64,000 nt of DNA from Macrotrachela quadricornifera (GCA_022393335.1 JAJEKB010021031.1:1068716-1132715), one strand, 5' to 3'. Numbered from the stretch's first letter, positions 1-11,553 are shown. The notes: a model not told the origin generated them from the sequence alone. Numbers and translations are program-made.

Positions 1-220
1 ATGATGAAATCATCATTTCGTGAAAAAACACCTGTTTTCGGTGAAAAGTACCAAACCTCACCAATTCCTAACATCAATTGATCAATGCTGATACCACATG
101 ATCACCGAACAGACTTCAGATTCGAAGTCCCCGCATCGAATTACCTCTAGAAATGTCTTTTTCGAAAAATCGATTTTCGATGTTTTTTTGACCCTGCGGA
201 CATACAAGCAAGCAATCAAT

Positions 221-251
<31 letters not shown>

Positions 252-296
252 ACAATTTATGTTTGCAAGACTCTTCTCTACGAGAAAGAGAACATG
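1..296 (+). repeat. Dispersed repeat family R1, copy cut by window edge
   Basis: This matches 34203-34486 closely. Both contain the motifs CACCTGTTTTCG or CACCTATTTTCG, CCTCACCAATTCCTAACATC and TTTTTTTGACCCTGCGGACA, and both end at CTTCTCTACGAGAAAGAGAA. A (CAAG)n microsatellite lies at about 218-250. Related copies occur at 7774-7945 (minus), 33556-34486, 46640-48470 and 60840-62060. No protein is encoded. The short open frame here is the CAAG repeat read as Lys/Gln/Ala/Ser. Confidence 0.8.
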
Positions 297-911
297 CAAA
301 TGGACATACAGAACGTGCTTCACAATAAAGTGTACAACGCAATAATTGATTACGATCAGCTGTTGTTGCACCAAATGTACAATTACGAATACATAATGCA
401 CAATATCCATTAAAGCGTTTAATGTAACGCAAAAGAATATATAAATATTCAACATCCACTCGTGATTCTATTTTTTTATCATCATTTAAATCGCATGAAT
501 TACCTATAATGTAAAAAAGACAATACCACATAATTTCACACTATTATATAATATAACTGGAATTATTGACATGCGATATGTTCTTTAGTACATAAATAAA
601 AATGAATATTTATGTAAGAACGTCATTTGAAATTTATCCAGTTAATGCTTTATATTTTTGAAACTTATGTGACTATCATGTGGTTATTTAATAGTTCACA
701 GTTAAAGATCCTATTTCTTTTAACCGTTTCACAAAATTCTAACTGATTTTCGATTAATAATGTTGAACAATTTTTATTCATAGGTGAAGGAATACATTTG
801 TATTTTTCTATAACTAATTTTAGTTTCAAAGCAGCAACAGGGAACTTTCTAAAGGAACTGAATTTTCTAGTCGACATGTCAGTAACAGGCAGATATAGTC
901 TACCCAGATTT
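297..911. other. No gene seen
   Basis: AT-rich sequence in which I see no credible reading frame, splice pattern or repeat end. Confidence 0.5.
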
Positions 912-1465
912 TTTGTGTACTCAAAAAGTGAGTACACATATAGAATCGGTCAGTGTGTCCGTCCGTCCGTTTACACGATAACTCTTCACAATTACATTCG
1001 ATTGAGCTGAAATTTTGTGCACACAATTGTCTCATCAATATCTCGGTCGAGTTCGAAGATGAGAAAGATTTGACAAGAAATGACTGAGTTATCGAAAAAA
1101 TTCTCATTATTCACCAGACCATCCCTGAGGGGGGAGGGGGTACAGGAATTTTTTCAAAAAAAAGTTTTTTCTCAGAACTATTTAAAATATATATGAATCG
1201 ACTCAGTTTTTAATGCTGATTCCGAATATGATATTAATTTTGAATGAAACCGTAGCTTTTCGAGTGAAAGTTGCTTAAACAGGTCCCGAAATGCACAAAA
1301 TCCGTATTCTGAGGCCAGTGTGCCTAAATATATCTCAGATGACTAGCAGTTTTGAGCTGTTCTAGATGCATGGTATTGTCACAACTAAAAAGAATTATAA
1401 AACGGAAAAAATCCGAACTCGATAGCTATTTATATTGGGGGATTATTATGAAAACTAGCTATACT
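912..1465 (+). repeat. Diverged direct repeat, copy 1
   Basis: Begins with a palindrome-like GTACTCAAAAAGTGAGTAC and continues through ATCGGTCAGTGTGTCC, CTCATCAATATCTCGGTCGAG and a G-rich CCCTGAGGGGGGAGG tract. It aligns with 2857-3415 over about 550 bp with many substitutions. A further start-like fragment (TGTACTCGAAAAGTGA) lies near 1897. No coding capacity is visible. Confidence 0.75.
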
Positions 1466-1565
1466 CTGGGCAAATTGCACAGTTTTTTAATTTTCTTTAA
1501 AGAAAAGATTTATCATAATGAAAATAAAACTTCGACTATCATATACTATTAGATAGAGAATTTCA

Positions 1566-1882
1566 TGGGCTGCAAAGTGACGCTAAGTTATAGGGATAAG
1601 TAGGTTGCGGACAAGATTTCCTCTGTATGACAGTGTCGAAAAACTATGAAAAGCTCATATATCTTGACAATGCGTCAGTGTGTTATTTGTTTGTTTTCCA
1701 TATTATCAATATCAATTCTTTCAGAGTAGATAGAACTCGTTAAGAGCTATAAAATGATGCAAAATAATAGGGATAGATATGCTGCGGTTAATATTTCTTC
1801 AATATCACACTTGCGAAAAATCATGAAAAAGCCATATACCTTAATAGTGTGTCTGTGCGATATTCGTTTATTCTTGATAGAG
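1566..1882 (+). repeat. Diverged tandem duplication, unit about 180 bp
   Basis: Two successive stretches (about 1566-1700 and 1752-1882) share the order TGCAAA..ATAGGGATA..TGCGG..CATGAAAAGC/ATGAAAAAGC..CATATA..GTGT.TTTGTTT. The match is imperfect, which suggests an old duplication. No gene is seen. Confidence 0.5.
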
Positions 1883-1989
1883 CCAACATTATTTTTATGT
1901 ACTCGAAAAGTGAAGTTCACGATAGATTGATTTTGATCAATCTGTCTAAAAAAATTCATCATTGAGCGCACTAAGGAACTGCCCCTTAG

Positions 1990-2856
1990 GCTATGTGGTT
2001 GCCCTCTTTTTTTGCCAGATAAGACGTGGTGAGGAGTTAGTTCCGAAGACTTTATTTATCTGCATAAATAAAAATTTCCTCTTTTAATTAAAGCTTGTTT
2101 CAAATTATATTTCATATTATAAACACATGTTAATTAAGTCAAAACGTGGTAGAAGTTGTTGAGGGTTATCTTAAAAGGTAAAAGAGGATCATAATGAGTA
2201 CCGTTGTAACAAATACAAAATCCTAACTTGTTCATAAACAAATTCACCGTTTTCTGAAGAAAATAAACAAAAACTAAAAAAAATCAAAACAAGAATTATT
2301 GTGTATAGTGAATAGTTTTTCTAATCAATAATAATCTAAAGACTCAGAACCAGGGTTACCAGATCAAAATATTAGAAATCGGAATTTTTTAGCTGGAATT
2401 CGGAAAATTCCGAAAAAAATACCTGTCCAATTCGGAAAGAAATTCGGAAAGCGATTTTCAAGCTTTTTGACATTTATGTTTGAGTTTTTCAGGTAAAAAG
2501 ATTTTCTAAGCTTGATTATTTTCTTTGCAGGTATATTATATAATATCTCATCATGATTAAAATTACTTAAGGTATATCAGAAATAGTGAGGCCGACATTT
2601 TTGCTTCTTATGGAAGGCTCGAAGAAACTTTCTTTCTATACATAGTGATAGCCCATATCATGCTCTATAATTCTACAACATTTGGTCACTCTTCAGCTTA
2701 TATAATAATAATAAAATTCTGATATGTCAAGAGTTCTTTCCCAAGTCTCCGTAACTTCAGACTAGCTTATGCACGATCTGGAGCCGCCGCGATGACGACT
2801 CATCACGTTGTAGCCTGATAAAAACTGAGTGTAAAAGTCATTTTACGTTCAGATAA
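1990..2856. other. No gene seen
   Basis: AT-rich spacer. Around 2360-2460 there is a cluster of imperfect AATTCGGAAA motifs, a local low-complexity repeat. Nothing else is recognisable. Confidence 0.4.
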
Positions 2857-3415
2857 AGCTTTTTGTGTACTCACAAAGTGAGTACATTCTAGAATCGGTC
2901 AGTGTGTCCGGCCGGCCGTATACACAATAACTCTTCACAAATACATGCAGTTGAGCTGAAGTTTTGTGCACACAATTATCTCATCAATATCTCGGTCGAG
3001 AGAAGAAGATGAGAAGGATCCGTCTAGAAACGACTGAGTCATTGAAAAAAATTGTCATTATTGACTAGACCATCCCTGAGGGGGGTACAGGAATTTTTTC
3101 AAAAAAAATTTTTTTTCTCACAATTATTCACAACATGTATAAATCGACTCAGTTTTTAACGCTGATTCCGAATCTGATATTAGTTGTGAACTAAATCATA
3201 GCTTTCTAACAAAATATCGCCTGAGAAAGGTCTCAAAATGCATAAAAACTGTATCCAGAAACCAAGTTGTCTAGATATGTCTCAGATGAACAGTAGTTTT
3301 GGGGTTTTCCAAATGCCTGGTTCTATAGCTAATCAAAAGGACTATCGAAAGGTAAAAACCCGAACTCAACAGCTATTAATATTGATGATTTATTAGGAAA
3401 ATACTGATACCTGTA
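2857..3415 (+). repeat. Diverged direct repeat, copy 2
   Basis: Second copy of the 912-1465 repeat in the same orientation. It starts GTGTACTCACAAAGTGAGTAC and keeps the same motif order. The spacing between copies is about 1.95 kb. Confidence 0.75.
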
Positions 3416-4380
3416 TTTATCATAAATCTCTTATAGATTCATGAGGTTGCTTTAGATCGTAATCCCGATAGATACAAACGCAAATCCATTCTGAAACAAC
3501 TCTGTCTACCCAGTTTTTCAAGCTGAACACGAATCTGAACTCAGATTCTGTAATTTCTAAAGATATTGCATCAATTTGGGAGTAAAGTCAATGGTCACTA
3601 GGTAGGGTCACCTACAGTGTGGTCCATGTGAACTTGGTTCCCCAGTTTTTTTATCTTTGCAAATTAGTGGCAAGAAATGTGTCTTGACGAGATCTATGTC
3701 TTGTAGGAAAATAAGTCTAGGATCTCGTGCACCACTTGAGAAAAGTTCAAAATATTACCCCCAGGAGTGTAGTATTTCTGCGAACTTACGCAGTTTTTGA
3801 CTTCTATCACTTCTTTTATCTCATATGTTACTCACTTGAGTAGAATAAATTTGTAGACTAAACTGTTTTTTGTCCAATTGAGACATTCTCGAGCTCAAAT
3901 AGCCAGGCTGTTCACAAGATAAGGTTTCGAGGGTGAGGACAGACTCAACACAACTATTTTTAGACAATTTAATAAAAAATCAATTTGTCGTCAATTCTTT
4001 TTACTTTTTGAAGTACACGTAACACTCGGATTTCAATCCGAGGTTTCCGCATTTATTTTTATAGAGGAAGAGTTAGCGCTAATAGTATTACGCTTTATTA
4101 TGTTTCTTCATATCGAGAATCACATCGCTTTCATGCAAAACATGTCTCATGCGATAAAAATTGGAGGAAAATCCACGATTTAATTGCAATATATCGAGGA
4201 ACTATTGGTTTGTAGGAAACGTCAATATCTTTTATTTCAGCACCTAGGCACCAAAAAGGAAGGCATTTTTCGACATAAAAGTTAGGAACACTAGTGTAAG
4301 CTGAAAAAAATTAGAAAAAAATAGGGAAATATGCACAAGACACATATGTCAAACAAGTATTAGCATCTGTTTTTCGTTGG
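3416..4380. other. No gene seen
   Basis: No credible coding frame. The sequence next to the hAT remnant may hold transposon non-coding ends, but I could not identify terminal inverted repeats. Confidence 0.4.
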
Positions 4381-5263
4381 TTAAAACTCATCAACCAAGA
4401 TACAAGAAGAAATATTGTGTTGTGTAGTTTTCGTTGTATCTTTATTCGATGAATAGACACCATTTTTTTTTCTTTTTTTGTTCTTGAAAAAACAAATCTT
4501 GAGAATATTATTTAGCCGATGAGCGAAGCAATAAATTGGATTATATATAGCAAAGGCTTTGACAAAGTTTGAGCCTCTATCGGATACAATATTCAAGAGT
4601 GACATAGATGATATTAACACCCAAAAAAGCTTGTTAATTGTATTTACTAGTCCAAAAATCCGGTGCAATCGTGATCGACTTGGTTTTCGATAGTTCACGA
4701 AGTTCGTTCTTTAAAATAATTCGATATTTTTCTGCTAAATCATCAACTGTGAGGGTAATAGTTTGTCCACTACGCAACACTTCTTTCACATCGATACATC
4801 CATATTGAGAACCTAAAACAGACGCAATTAACCTATTGCAATGTCAAAATTTGTCTCACCTAATCGAATAAATGTTTGTGCTAATTGTTGAAATCCATTA
4901 TCTTCAACGTTGCTAAAAGAACTTAAATCTTCACATACCCATTCTGCGCATAGTTCTTTAATTTCACTCTGTTCTTTCGTTGTAATACTAATTTTTTTTA
5001 ATAACAATCTTATCCAATGTACCTTGGGTTGCTTGTGGACCACTAGGAGTAGTATTATTTTGAGATATCAATGGTGAACATCGTTTGGCATGATCGATAA
5101 ACCGTTTGGTTCCACTGTCTTCTAATCGTTTCGTTGTATGCAACGAAGATGAAGCACAACTTGCACTAGAAACACTTGGAACAGAAGAAAATGAAATTTC
5201 ATTTTCATCATCTTCAGAAGATGAATAAATTTCTTCCACTAAATCAATTAATGTCGAAGTCAT
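4381..5263 (-). pseudogene. hAT-family (BED zinc-finger type) transposase remnant
   Basis: Three minus-strand coding pieces in two frames match the hAT transposase pattern. The N-terminal piece (5263-4988) is Ser/acidic rich and reads LDKIVIKK. After a frame change at an eight-T run near 4991-4998 it continues as ISITTKEQ, then CAEWVCEDL.SFSNVEDNGF and QLAQTFIRLG, the conserved hAT N-terminal region. A separate downstream piece (4698-4381) carries IVSDRGSNFVKAF followed by YCFAHRLNNILKI, the region around the second catalytic Asp of hAT enzymes. The frameshift, missing spacer sequence and absence of the C-terminal dimerisation domain mark it as dead. The hAT assignment comes from family knowledge of these motifs. 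No terminal repeats were found. Confidence 0.75.
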
Positions 5264-5597
5264 AGTTAGATCTTTTGCACTGAATAGAATTGAAATGCAT
5301 TTTCAATACGATAACACTATGTTCTTTGTTTTTATTTCCAATGTTTTTATTGGGTATAATAGTTACCTATACTATATAAATTAACTAGATAGTGTCAGTC
5401 AACGACACCTGCCGCTTTATTTCTCTCTCACATTATCACATTGAAAAAAAAGGATTATTTCTATTTATCATAAAATAAGAAAATAGTCAGTAAAAATGGC
5501 AGCGCATAAAGATCATGCCCTGCTCTGCCCTGCCCTGCGCCCACCTCTGGTTTGTATAATGTCAGTAAAATGGGTAATGTCGATTGTATTTGTATTT
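5264..5597. other. No gene seen
   Basis: Short spacer between the hAT remnant and the convergent end of the dehydrogenase gene. It has a CTGCCCTGCCCTGC simple repeat near 5520-5536. No coding signal. Confidence 0.4.
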
Positions 5598-6491
5598 TTA
5601 GTGATTGGGAGAAATAATTTGAGCAGTGTGTTCCCAAACCTTCTGGGCCATTTCTTCTTGTACAGGTTTCTTTGTTACGGGTTCTCCTTTAGTACCAACG
5701 TAGGTGTAGCCTTTGTCTGCTCTGAGCATTCCATGTACCATATATTCAGCACAGTCTTCTGGAGTGACACGCAGGCCGAGTGGCAGGAGGCCTGCCATGA
5801 TGCCTTTCAGTGGTAATCGCGCCCAAAATGGTAAATTATCGGCTATTGGCGTATTAACACCACCTGGATTTGCATGTATAAATGCTACATTTGTATTTTC
5901 CGGTTGCGAACCGAGATATTTTATGGCGAGATCGGTAAATGATGTAGTATGATTGGCAGCCGCAAAAATTGAATATGTATTTTCGAGTGACATATCATCC
6001 CAATTGATTTTTGACGGATTTTCGTTGACACCACCCAATACAAAGAGAACTTTGCCACCATTCTGAGATGATCGAAGTAGCGGAAGGAGTTCTTGTACGA
6101 ATAAAATTCTTCCATAGTAATGTAAAGCTAATCTATTGTCAATATTTTCTGTCGTTGGAGTGCGACCAGCTAGTGTTAATATGCCTTGTGTTAATATAAG
6201 CATATCGACTGCATTGATTTTCTTCGTAGTATTTCGGATTTCAGACATGAGTGACACATCGGCGCAGATAAACTTTGAATTTGGACCTAATTGCGATAGT
6301 ATAGCATCAGCGGCAGATTGATTCCGTCCAATAATGGTGATCGAGGCAGAAGAACAATGTTGACCTATTGAAAGAGCAATTGCTCGACCAATGCCCGATG
6401 TGCCACCGACTACAACGACGTTTGGAGGTGGCTTTAAAGACGATAAAATGCGAGCATTTGACGCAGCAGCGGCTCGTAAAGCAGCGCACAT
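5598..6491 (-). CDS. Short-chain dehydrogenase/reductase-like protein, atypical active site
   Basis: An uninterrupted 297-residue single-exon frame starting at the ATG at 6491-6489. The Rossmann-fold NAD(P) site is clear: VVVVGGTSGIGRA (residues 25-37), CADVS around residue 77, and LILTQG (98-103) where classical enzymes have NNAG. NPGGVNTPI (208-216) fits the conserved PG region after strand 6. The catalytic YxxxK is not present. The expected segment reads YSIFAAANHTTSFTDLA, with Tyr173 not followed by Lys at +4. It therefore belongs to, or resembles, the divergent SDR-like oxidoreductases that lack the classical catalytic pair. Substrate is unknown. The lack of introns and absence of a targeting signal are compatible with a cytosolic, possibly horizontally acquired gene, but that origin is inference. 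Both flanks are hAT remnants. Confidence 0.88.
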   Translation of the reverse strand: MCAALRAAAASNARILSSLKPPPNVVVVGGTSGIGRAIALSIGQHCSSASITIIGRNQSAADAILSQLGPNSKFICADVSLMSEIRNTTKKINAVDMLILTQGILTLAGRTPTTENIDNRLALHYYGRILFVQELLPLLRSSQNGGKVLFVLGGVNENPSKINWDDMSLENTYSIFAAANHTTSFTDLAIKYLGSQPENTNVAFIHANPGGVNTPIADNLPFWARLPLKGIMAGLLPLGLRVTPEDCAEYMVHGMLRADKGYTYVGTKGEPVTKKPVQEEMAQKVWEHTAQIISPNH

Positions 6492-7500
6492 ATCAACATA
6501 GAATTTTTAATAGACGTTCAGAAAATTTAATCAAAATTTTTGATTTTTTATCTAAAATGAACATTATAAACAGTATGGGAAGAGTAAACTATTTCTTATA
6601 CTAAGACTATGACCAATTTAATTTTGCCCTTGACATAAGTATTAATGAAATACAACGGTTTCTCATTTTTCATCATACTATTCTAATGGACAGTAACAAA
6701 GTTGCCTTGTGAATTTATTGATATTTCACTTTCTGAGTCATTTGCTCATTATTTAAAAGAATTGATTTATACCCTATCATTGCGCCCTCTATAGAAACGA
6801 ACTTTTTCTATTTAATTAATGTGAGCTAAATATATTTAACATCATATAAAACTTTGCGTAGATAATTTCCTATATATTTTCAGAACAGTTACTTTAAAAC
6901 GAAACTAGATTCTTATCAGTCTTATGATTGGATTATCCAGAAAATACTCAACATTCATTTCCATATTTTATGGGCACATATTCTTTTTCTTAAAATCCTT
7001 AATAATAATAATAATAATAATATTGATTGAGAATTAACCAACAGAGTAGAAATTAGATCAAGAATCTGTATCTTTCACGCGATATCGAATTTTAATTAAA
7101 CAATTTATTATTTTTTTTATCAAAAAACAACTTTGAATGATGATGACTAGACAACCTATAAAAAAATTCACTCACGTTATTTTGTTGTTTTTTTTAATAG
7201 AATATTTTATTCGTTACATCAAAAAATAAATATTATCATTTTTTTAAACCATAACATTTGTCTAAGTATGACGTTTGTGAAAGAAGAAAGCAAAAAAAAT
7301 GTCTGAATAAACGCGAGAGAGGGAGTCATACATCATACTTTCTTTTGCGCAGCGTAATATAGAACAGAAAAGAAAGAAGAATAGTCATCGGTGTCCATTT
7401 AATGTATCGCCTACGAAAAAGAATCATGCAGCAGACATGCTATAGATAACAAAAAATGTTAATTCTCATATATGAGTCGCGTTGTTCGTGTGTGCCTAAT
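6492..7500. other. AT-rich intergenic DNA with (AAT)n microsatellite
   Basis: No coding frame is credible. A run of AAT/ATA trinucleotides lies at about 7000-7024, followed by long T and A runs to 7200. This is the upstream side of the dehydrogenase gene, so its promoter should lie at the left end. I cannot single out an element. Confidence 0.45.
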
Positions 7501-7553
7501 AACAATGTCTACATTGGGAGTGAGGGTGAGGGTGTGAGTATAACAAATAACCA

Positions 7554-7601
7554 CCACTATCCGGATTTCGATCTCAGTTAGAGAGATCTTTCATCAGGTG
7601 A
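7554..7601 (-). ncRNA. Hammerhead ribozyme-like motif A1, probably degenerate
   Basis: On the minus strand, UCAC (7601-7598) can pair with GUGG (7557-7554) as helix I. The core CUGAUGA is at 7597-7591. Helix II is a perfect six-pair GAUCUC/GAGAUC (7588-7583 with 7575-7570). GAAA follows at 7569-7566. A two-pair helix III (UC-CG-GA) leads to the cleavage dinucleotide UA at 7559-7558. Two extra A residues between the core and helix II would probably weaken activity. The core motifs are read directly. Function is inferred. Confidence 0.55.
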
Positions 7602-7700
7602 TCTAAAGTTTCTGCATATCTTCGTTCAATTCAATATCATAGCTATCTTGAGGGTGTATGGGTGAGTTTACAAATGAGATAGATAATTTTCAAAGCAATC

Positions 7701-7742
7701 ATACGACATGTTTCGTCCTTGCTAAAGGGACTCGATAGGTAT
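7701..7742 (-). ncRNA. Hammerhead ribozyme-like motif A2, core mutated
   Basis: Helix I AUAC/GUAU (7742-7739 with 7704-7701), helix II GUCC/GGAC with loop CUUUAGCAA, GAAA at 7714-7711, a one-pair helix III (C-AU-G) and UC at 7706-7705 are all in the right order. The first core strand reads CUAUCGA instead of CUGANGA, so catalysis is unlikely. The loop CUUUAGCAA recurs in motif C3 and nearly in C1. Confidence 0.45.
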
Positions 7743-7773
7743 TTTCAGAAGAATATCATAACTATATTCTCCT

Positions 7774-7945
7774 TCTCGTAGAGAAGAGTCTTGTAAACAT
7801 AAATTGTCTGATTGATTACTTGCTTGATTGTATGTCCGCAGGGTCAAAAAAAACATTGATTTAGGGTGATTTTTCATAAGGGTTGACCCAAAGGTAATCG
7901 AGGTCGGGGAATTCGAATCTGATGTTAGTTTTTCAAAAATGAAGA
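7774..7945 (-). repeat. Dispersed repeat family R1, minus-strand copy
   Basis: Read on the minus strand, it carries CATCAGATTCGAATTCCCCG, TTTTTTTGACCCTGCGGACA, the CAAG/CAAT tract and the end TTCTCTACGAGAAGGAGAA, as in the other R1 copies. Confidence 0.75.
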
Positions 7946-8210
7946 TTTATCAGCTATTTATTGATCACTTATGTTAATACTATTGGGGAAAGTTCACGGA
8001 ATTCAATAGGAGAAGTGTAAGTCAAGCTCAATGTTAACTTAGAAACGCTCAATGGCTTTAAGTGTATAGGTTTCAATGACTCAGAGATAACTAACACATG
8101 TACATCCTAAGTAATTTACTGACAGTAAGCTTTTGGTTATTCTATAGAATGAAGCTAAGGGATCAATTTGCGAGCGTTATTTTTCTCTTAAGGGAAAATC
8201 CAAATGAATA

Positions 8211-8617
8211 GACTAACATTTATATGCTGGCCTCCGATGGCTAATTTTTCAAAAAGAAAGGATTTCTTATAAAAAATAGGAAATATATAGGTATACTATA
8301 TTTCATTTCAAAAGACTGGCTATGCAGCTTCTCAACTAGAAATCTTCTTTTAGAGATGTAGTCTTGAATAGTTGCATTCTTCTTTGACATGCTTATCTAA
8401 TTTTTTTCTATCGAAAGAAACAATTAATATAATTATCGTTATAAAGCTTAATTATAACATATTTTATTCATATATATCATTAATAACAAAAAATAGATCA
8501 TGCACTTTGAAATTATAAATAAAGAAAAAAGAAAACAAGTACTATTTTTTATAATCATATTCGATAAATAAAACTATTTTTCATCATATCCATATATAAA
8601 GATTTAAACAATGAGTG
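8211..8617. other. AT-rich spacer
   Basis: No gene is seen. It adjoins the 3' end of the hAT pseudogene at 8618 and may contain that transposon's end, but no terminal repeat was recognised. Confidence 0.4.
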
Positions 8618-11212
8618 CTAGATTGTATCTAAAACAATATCTGTTACATTCTGTTGATTTTGTTGCACTGATTTCATCTTTTTGCTTATTGTTTGGTCAT
8701 GACGAAGAGCATCTTTTCTTTTTAAACGAAGTTTATCAAGATCATCTGTCAGTCGTCGTTGTTGTTCATTAATAGATGTTAATTTTTCACGACCACCCAC
8801 AATCAAAAGCTTTGCTACAAGTACTTCTGATAATGCACCAGTTTTTAGTGCATCTTCTAACCGATTAGCTCCTTCTTCATTAAGGTATTGTTGTTGTTGG
8901 TTGTGGATTATTTCTTTATTGCTGTTTTTGTTGTTTTGAATTCCCACCGCTACTTTAGTCACCATTAATTGTTCACGATAATTACCAGATGCTTTTTTTA
9001 CTGAGTTAATCATGTCTGTGGTTATAGGTACCTGCAAAGTAAAATAAACCGAAATGTAGAAATTACATACGAATTTATGTTACTTTATATATTAATCCAG
9101 ATCCAAAATATTTAATTCCATCATGAGCTAATCGTAAACCATTTATCGATGATTCCGATAATGATGATCGATTTTCTGTGACGATGTTTGAATTAATACT
9201 AAAACCTCTCTCTACATCAGCATTGCCATGTGAAATGATTAAAACATTTTTTACAAGTTTACTTAATGTTGGATATTTTGGTACACTGTTATTTGTTAAA
9301 ATTGAAAAGACTTTGTTCCAATAATAATCTACAGGATGATATCTAATGTGATTATTCCCATCTGAATCAGTATATTCATCTTTAACAAACCATGATCGCT
9401 CGATTATTTCAATTGAATATAAGATTCATTCATTTTCTAATTTGTCAATTTCACTATCAACAAGTAAATTTGGAATAGCTCGAGCTACTCGAACAATTTG
9501 ATCAGTATTTGATCGATCAGTTGTTGATATAGGATCTAATATTTGTAAATCACGTAATAACATATTATTTAAAGGAAGATTTTTCTTCAGATAATTCGCA
9601 ATTGTTTCATAAACCTTCCTAACATCCTGATAAAAAGATTTTTTCTCGTTTGATCACCTATAAAGATTCTGATAATGCATAAAAAATATACTGTAACTGA
9701 ATTTACCAATCCTAATCTCTTTATCTGAACTCCAGATCGCAGCTTGTTGAATATCAACATTTAATAACTCTTGAGTAGACTTCTTTTGAACAGAATCCAG
9801 TTTTAAGAATGACAAGAGAATATTCCGATATAATTCAGTCATTTCCTTGTATAGTAAATGAATCAATGGTTCTTCTGATTGAAAAAAGGTTAAAAAGTGG
9901 TCAAATATATTTTCACATAAATACAAAATGAAATTTAATCTGATTTTAGATAAATTCGATGACAAGAATGACTTAATATTATCATAACGTTTATTTTTTT
10001 GAAGTTTTGAAGGTTGTTTTTCAGGTAAGAAACGAAGGCAATAATCACAAAGAACATCCCATTGATATATATAAAAACAGAAATATAGACAAGTAAAAAA
10101 TAAGAAATGAGCATACTTAAAATTCTATTAACAACCTTACCCAATAATACCCATCTTGTTATTGCAAAATACAGAATTGTTTTTTCAACAGCCGAGTCAA
10201 TATCGTCAATTACATTTTTAAAGTCTTCCTGTCGAGCCGGAGAACACTTAAACCAACTGTAAAGATCTAAACAAAAATTGTCCACATGCCATTTAGAAGA
10301 TCCATGCCACTCTTGAAACCATTGTGTACCACGTGAATATTGCAACCATCAATCTTCAATAGACAACTACCTAGTTTTTTCATTTCCACATTTATTAAAT
10401 TCTCTAAAGTAATATTAACATTGGGGTTATCACTACTAGGCATAAGTAATTTATTTAAATTTATTCCATCTGTAGCAAATGATTCAATAATTATATCACG
10501 AATTGTTGTCGAATAAGCATGAGCTAAAATAATTGATTTATAAAATCTATTGACAACAGATTGTTTATCGTCAGACCAATAACGTAATAAGATATCCATT
10601 TGTTTCTTATTTTGATTATTAGTTTGTTCATCAAATATAAGAACAAACCGATCAACCTTTTTAACATCTTCGAGCATTTTCTTTTTAAAATAAGGACCTA
10701 AACCATGAGATATTACATACGAAACTTTATTCGCTTGCGTACTAAATTTTTTTGGAATAACCGAATCATTAAACATCAATGCAAATAACTCATTTAATTG
10801 ATCACAAGAGTTGTAGCTGAAACCTTTTTGAGCAACGTTTAACGATCATAGAATTTCAACTTTAATTGTTTGATCTTCTATACTTAAACATTTTTTTTAT
10901 TATTATTTGTTTCTAATGTTGCAATCAAAGTAGATGTTGATGTAGGATCAGAATTGGATTGTGATTCAGTTGAAACAGTAAATTTCGTATTTTTTTCCCA
11001 TTGATTGAGAATTTGCTTGTGTTTAGAATTATTCATATGTTGTTCGATCTTTTTCCAACCTTGATTTCCACAATTAAGATCATTGGTTTGACATAAAGAA
11101 AATTTGAAAGTTAATGATGTTGAACCACTTTTTAACCAAATATTTACCGGATCACTATTTGCATCAAGTCGAGAAAGCCAACTGATATTAAATTTAGTCA
11201 AATTTTTTGGCA
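8618..11212 (-). pseudogene. hAT-like transposase with BED-type N-terminus, multiply broken
   Basis: The minus-strand reading starts MPKNLTKFNISWL at 11212 and has a C..C..H..H finger (FSLCQTNDLNC ... EQHMNNSKH). It continues through the conserved core: KVSYVISHGLGPYF, VLIFDEQTNNQNKKQMDILL, LLKIDGCNIHVVHNGF, CLDLYSWFKCSPARQEDF and FAITRWVLLGKVVNRIL. It ends with HGNADVERGFSIN (around 9220), typical of hAT C-terminal regions, and a charged tail to 8618. Lesions seen: a frame change after NNNKKNV near 10884, a TGA inside VEIL.SLNVAQKGFSY (around 10850), and a frame change between HNGFKSGM and KWHVDNFC (around 10300). It is a dead transposon gene. The family call comes from the motif set and the exact clade is not assigned. 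Confidence 0.78.
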
Positions 11213-11553
11213 TTATAATCAGGAATGATAATCTAAAGAAGATGAGAGTAAGTGGTAGTGAATGATTTATTGCAAAGAAATAATTGATATAAATATCACA
11301 CAAGACAAAGACGAAACGATGATGACATGAAAATGAACAATGAAAAAACGTGATGAAATAAGAAGGACTAAGAGATAGATGATGAAACGAGGTAGACAGA
11401 AAGAAAATACATTTACGAAGAATAGAAAGAAAAAGAACAAGAGGATGACAAATATCATCTTCTAACAGATAAATCATAATTTTGTATTCTTATCATTAAT
11501 TCCATCTACCATAAATTGTTTCCAAATTCGTTTCAAAAACATTTTTCAACATA
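11213..11553. other. No gene seen
   Basis: Purine-rich spacer upstream of the hAT pseudogene. Open frames here are low complexity (Phe/Ser-rich on the minus strand) and I do not support them as genes. Confidence 0.45.

Larger units (their letters stand above)
7501..8210 (-). repeat. Repeat element carrying hammerhead-like motifs (locus A)
   Basis: It starts at GTGAGGGTGAGGGTGTGAG (7519-7537) and contains two units, each ending at a hammerhead-like fold (7554-7601 and 7701-7742). It continues through a tail ending near TGAAGCTAAGGGATCAATTTG (about 8150). The same order of parts is seen at 19474-20150: G-rich tract, ribozyme-like units, then a tail with GAGGGATCATTTTGAACGA. The inter-ribozyme sequence here (GGGTGAGTTTACAAATGAGATAGATAATTTTC) aligns with 19655-19690. 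An R1 fragment is embedded at 7774-7945. No protein is encoded. Confidence 0.6.

Noticed and set aside
98..328. Plus-strand frame rich in Lys, Gln, Ala and Ser
   Set aside because: It is the (CAAG)n microsatellite and R1 repeat read through; the same stretch recurs in other non-coding copies.
912..3415. LTR retrotransposon
   Set aside because: No TG..CA ends, primer-binding site, polypurine tract or gag-pol sequence between the repeats.
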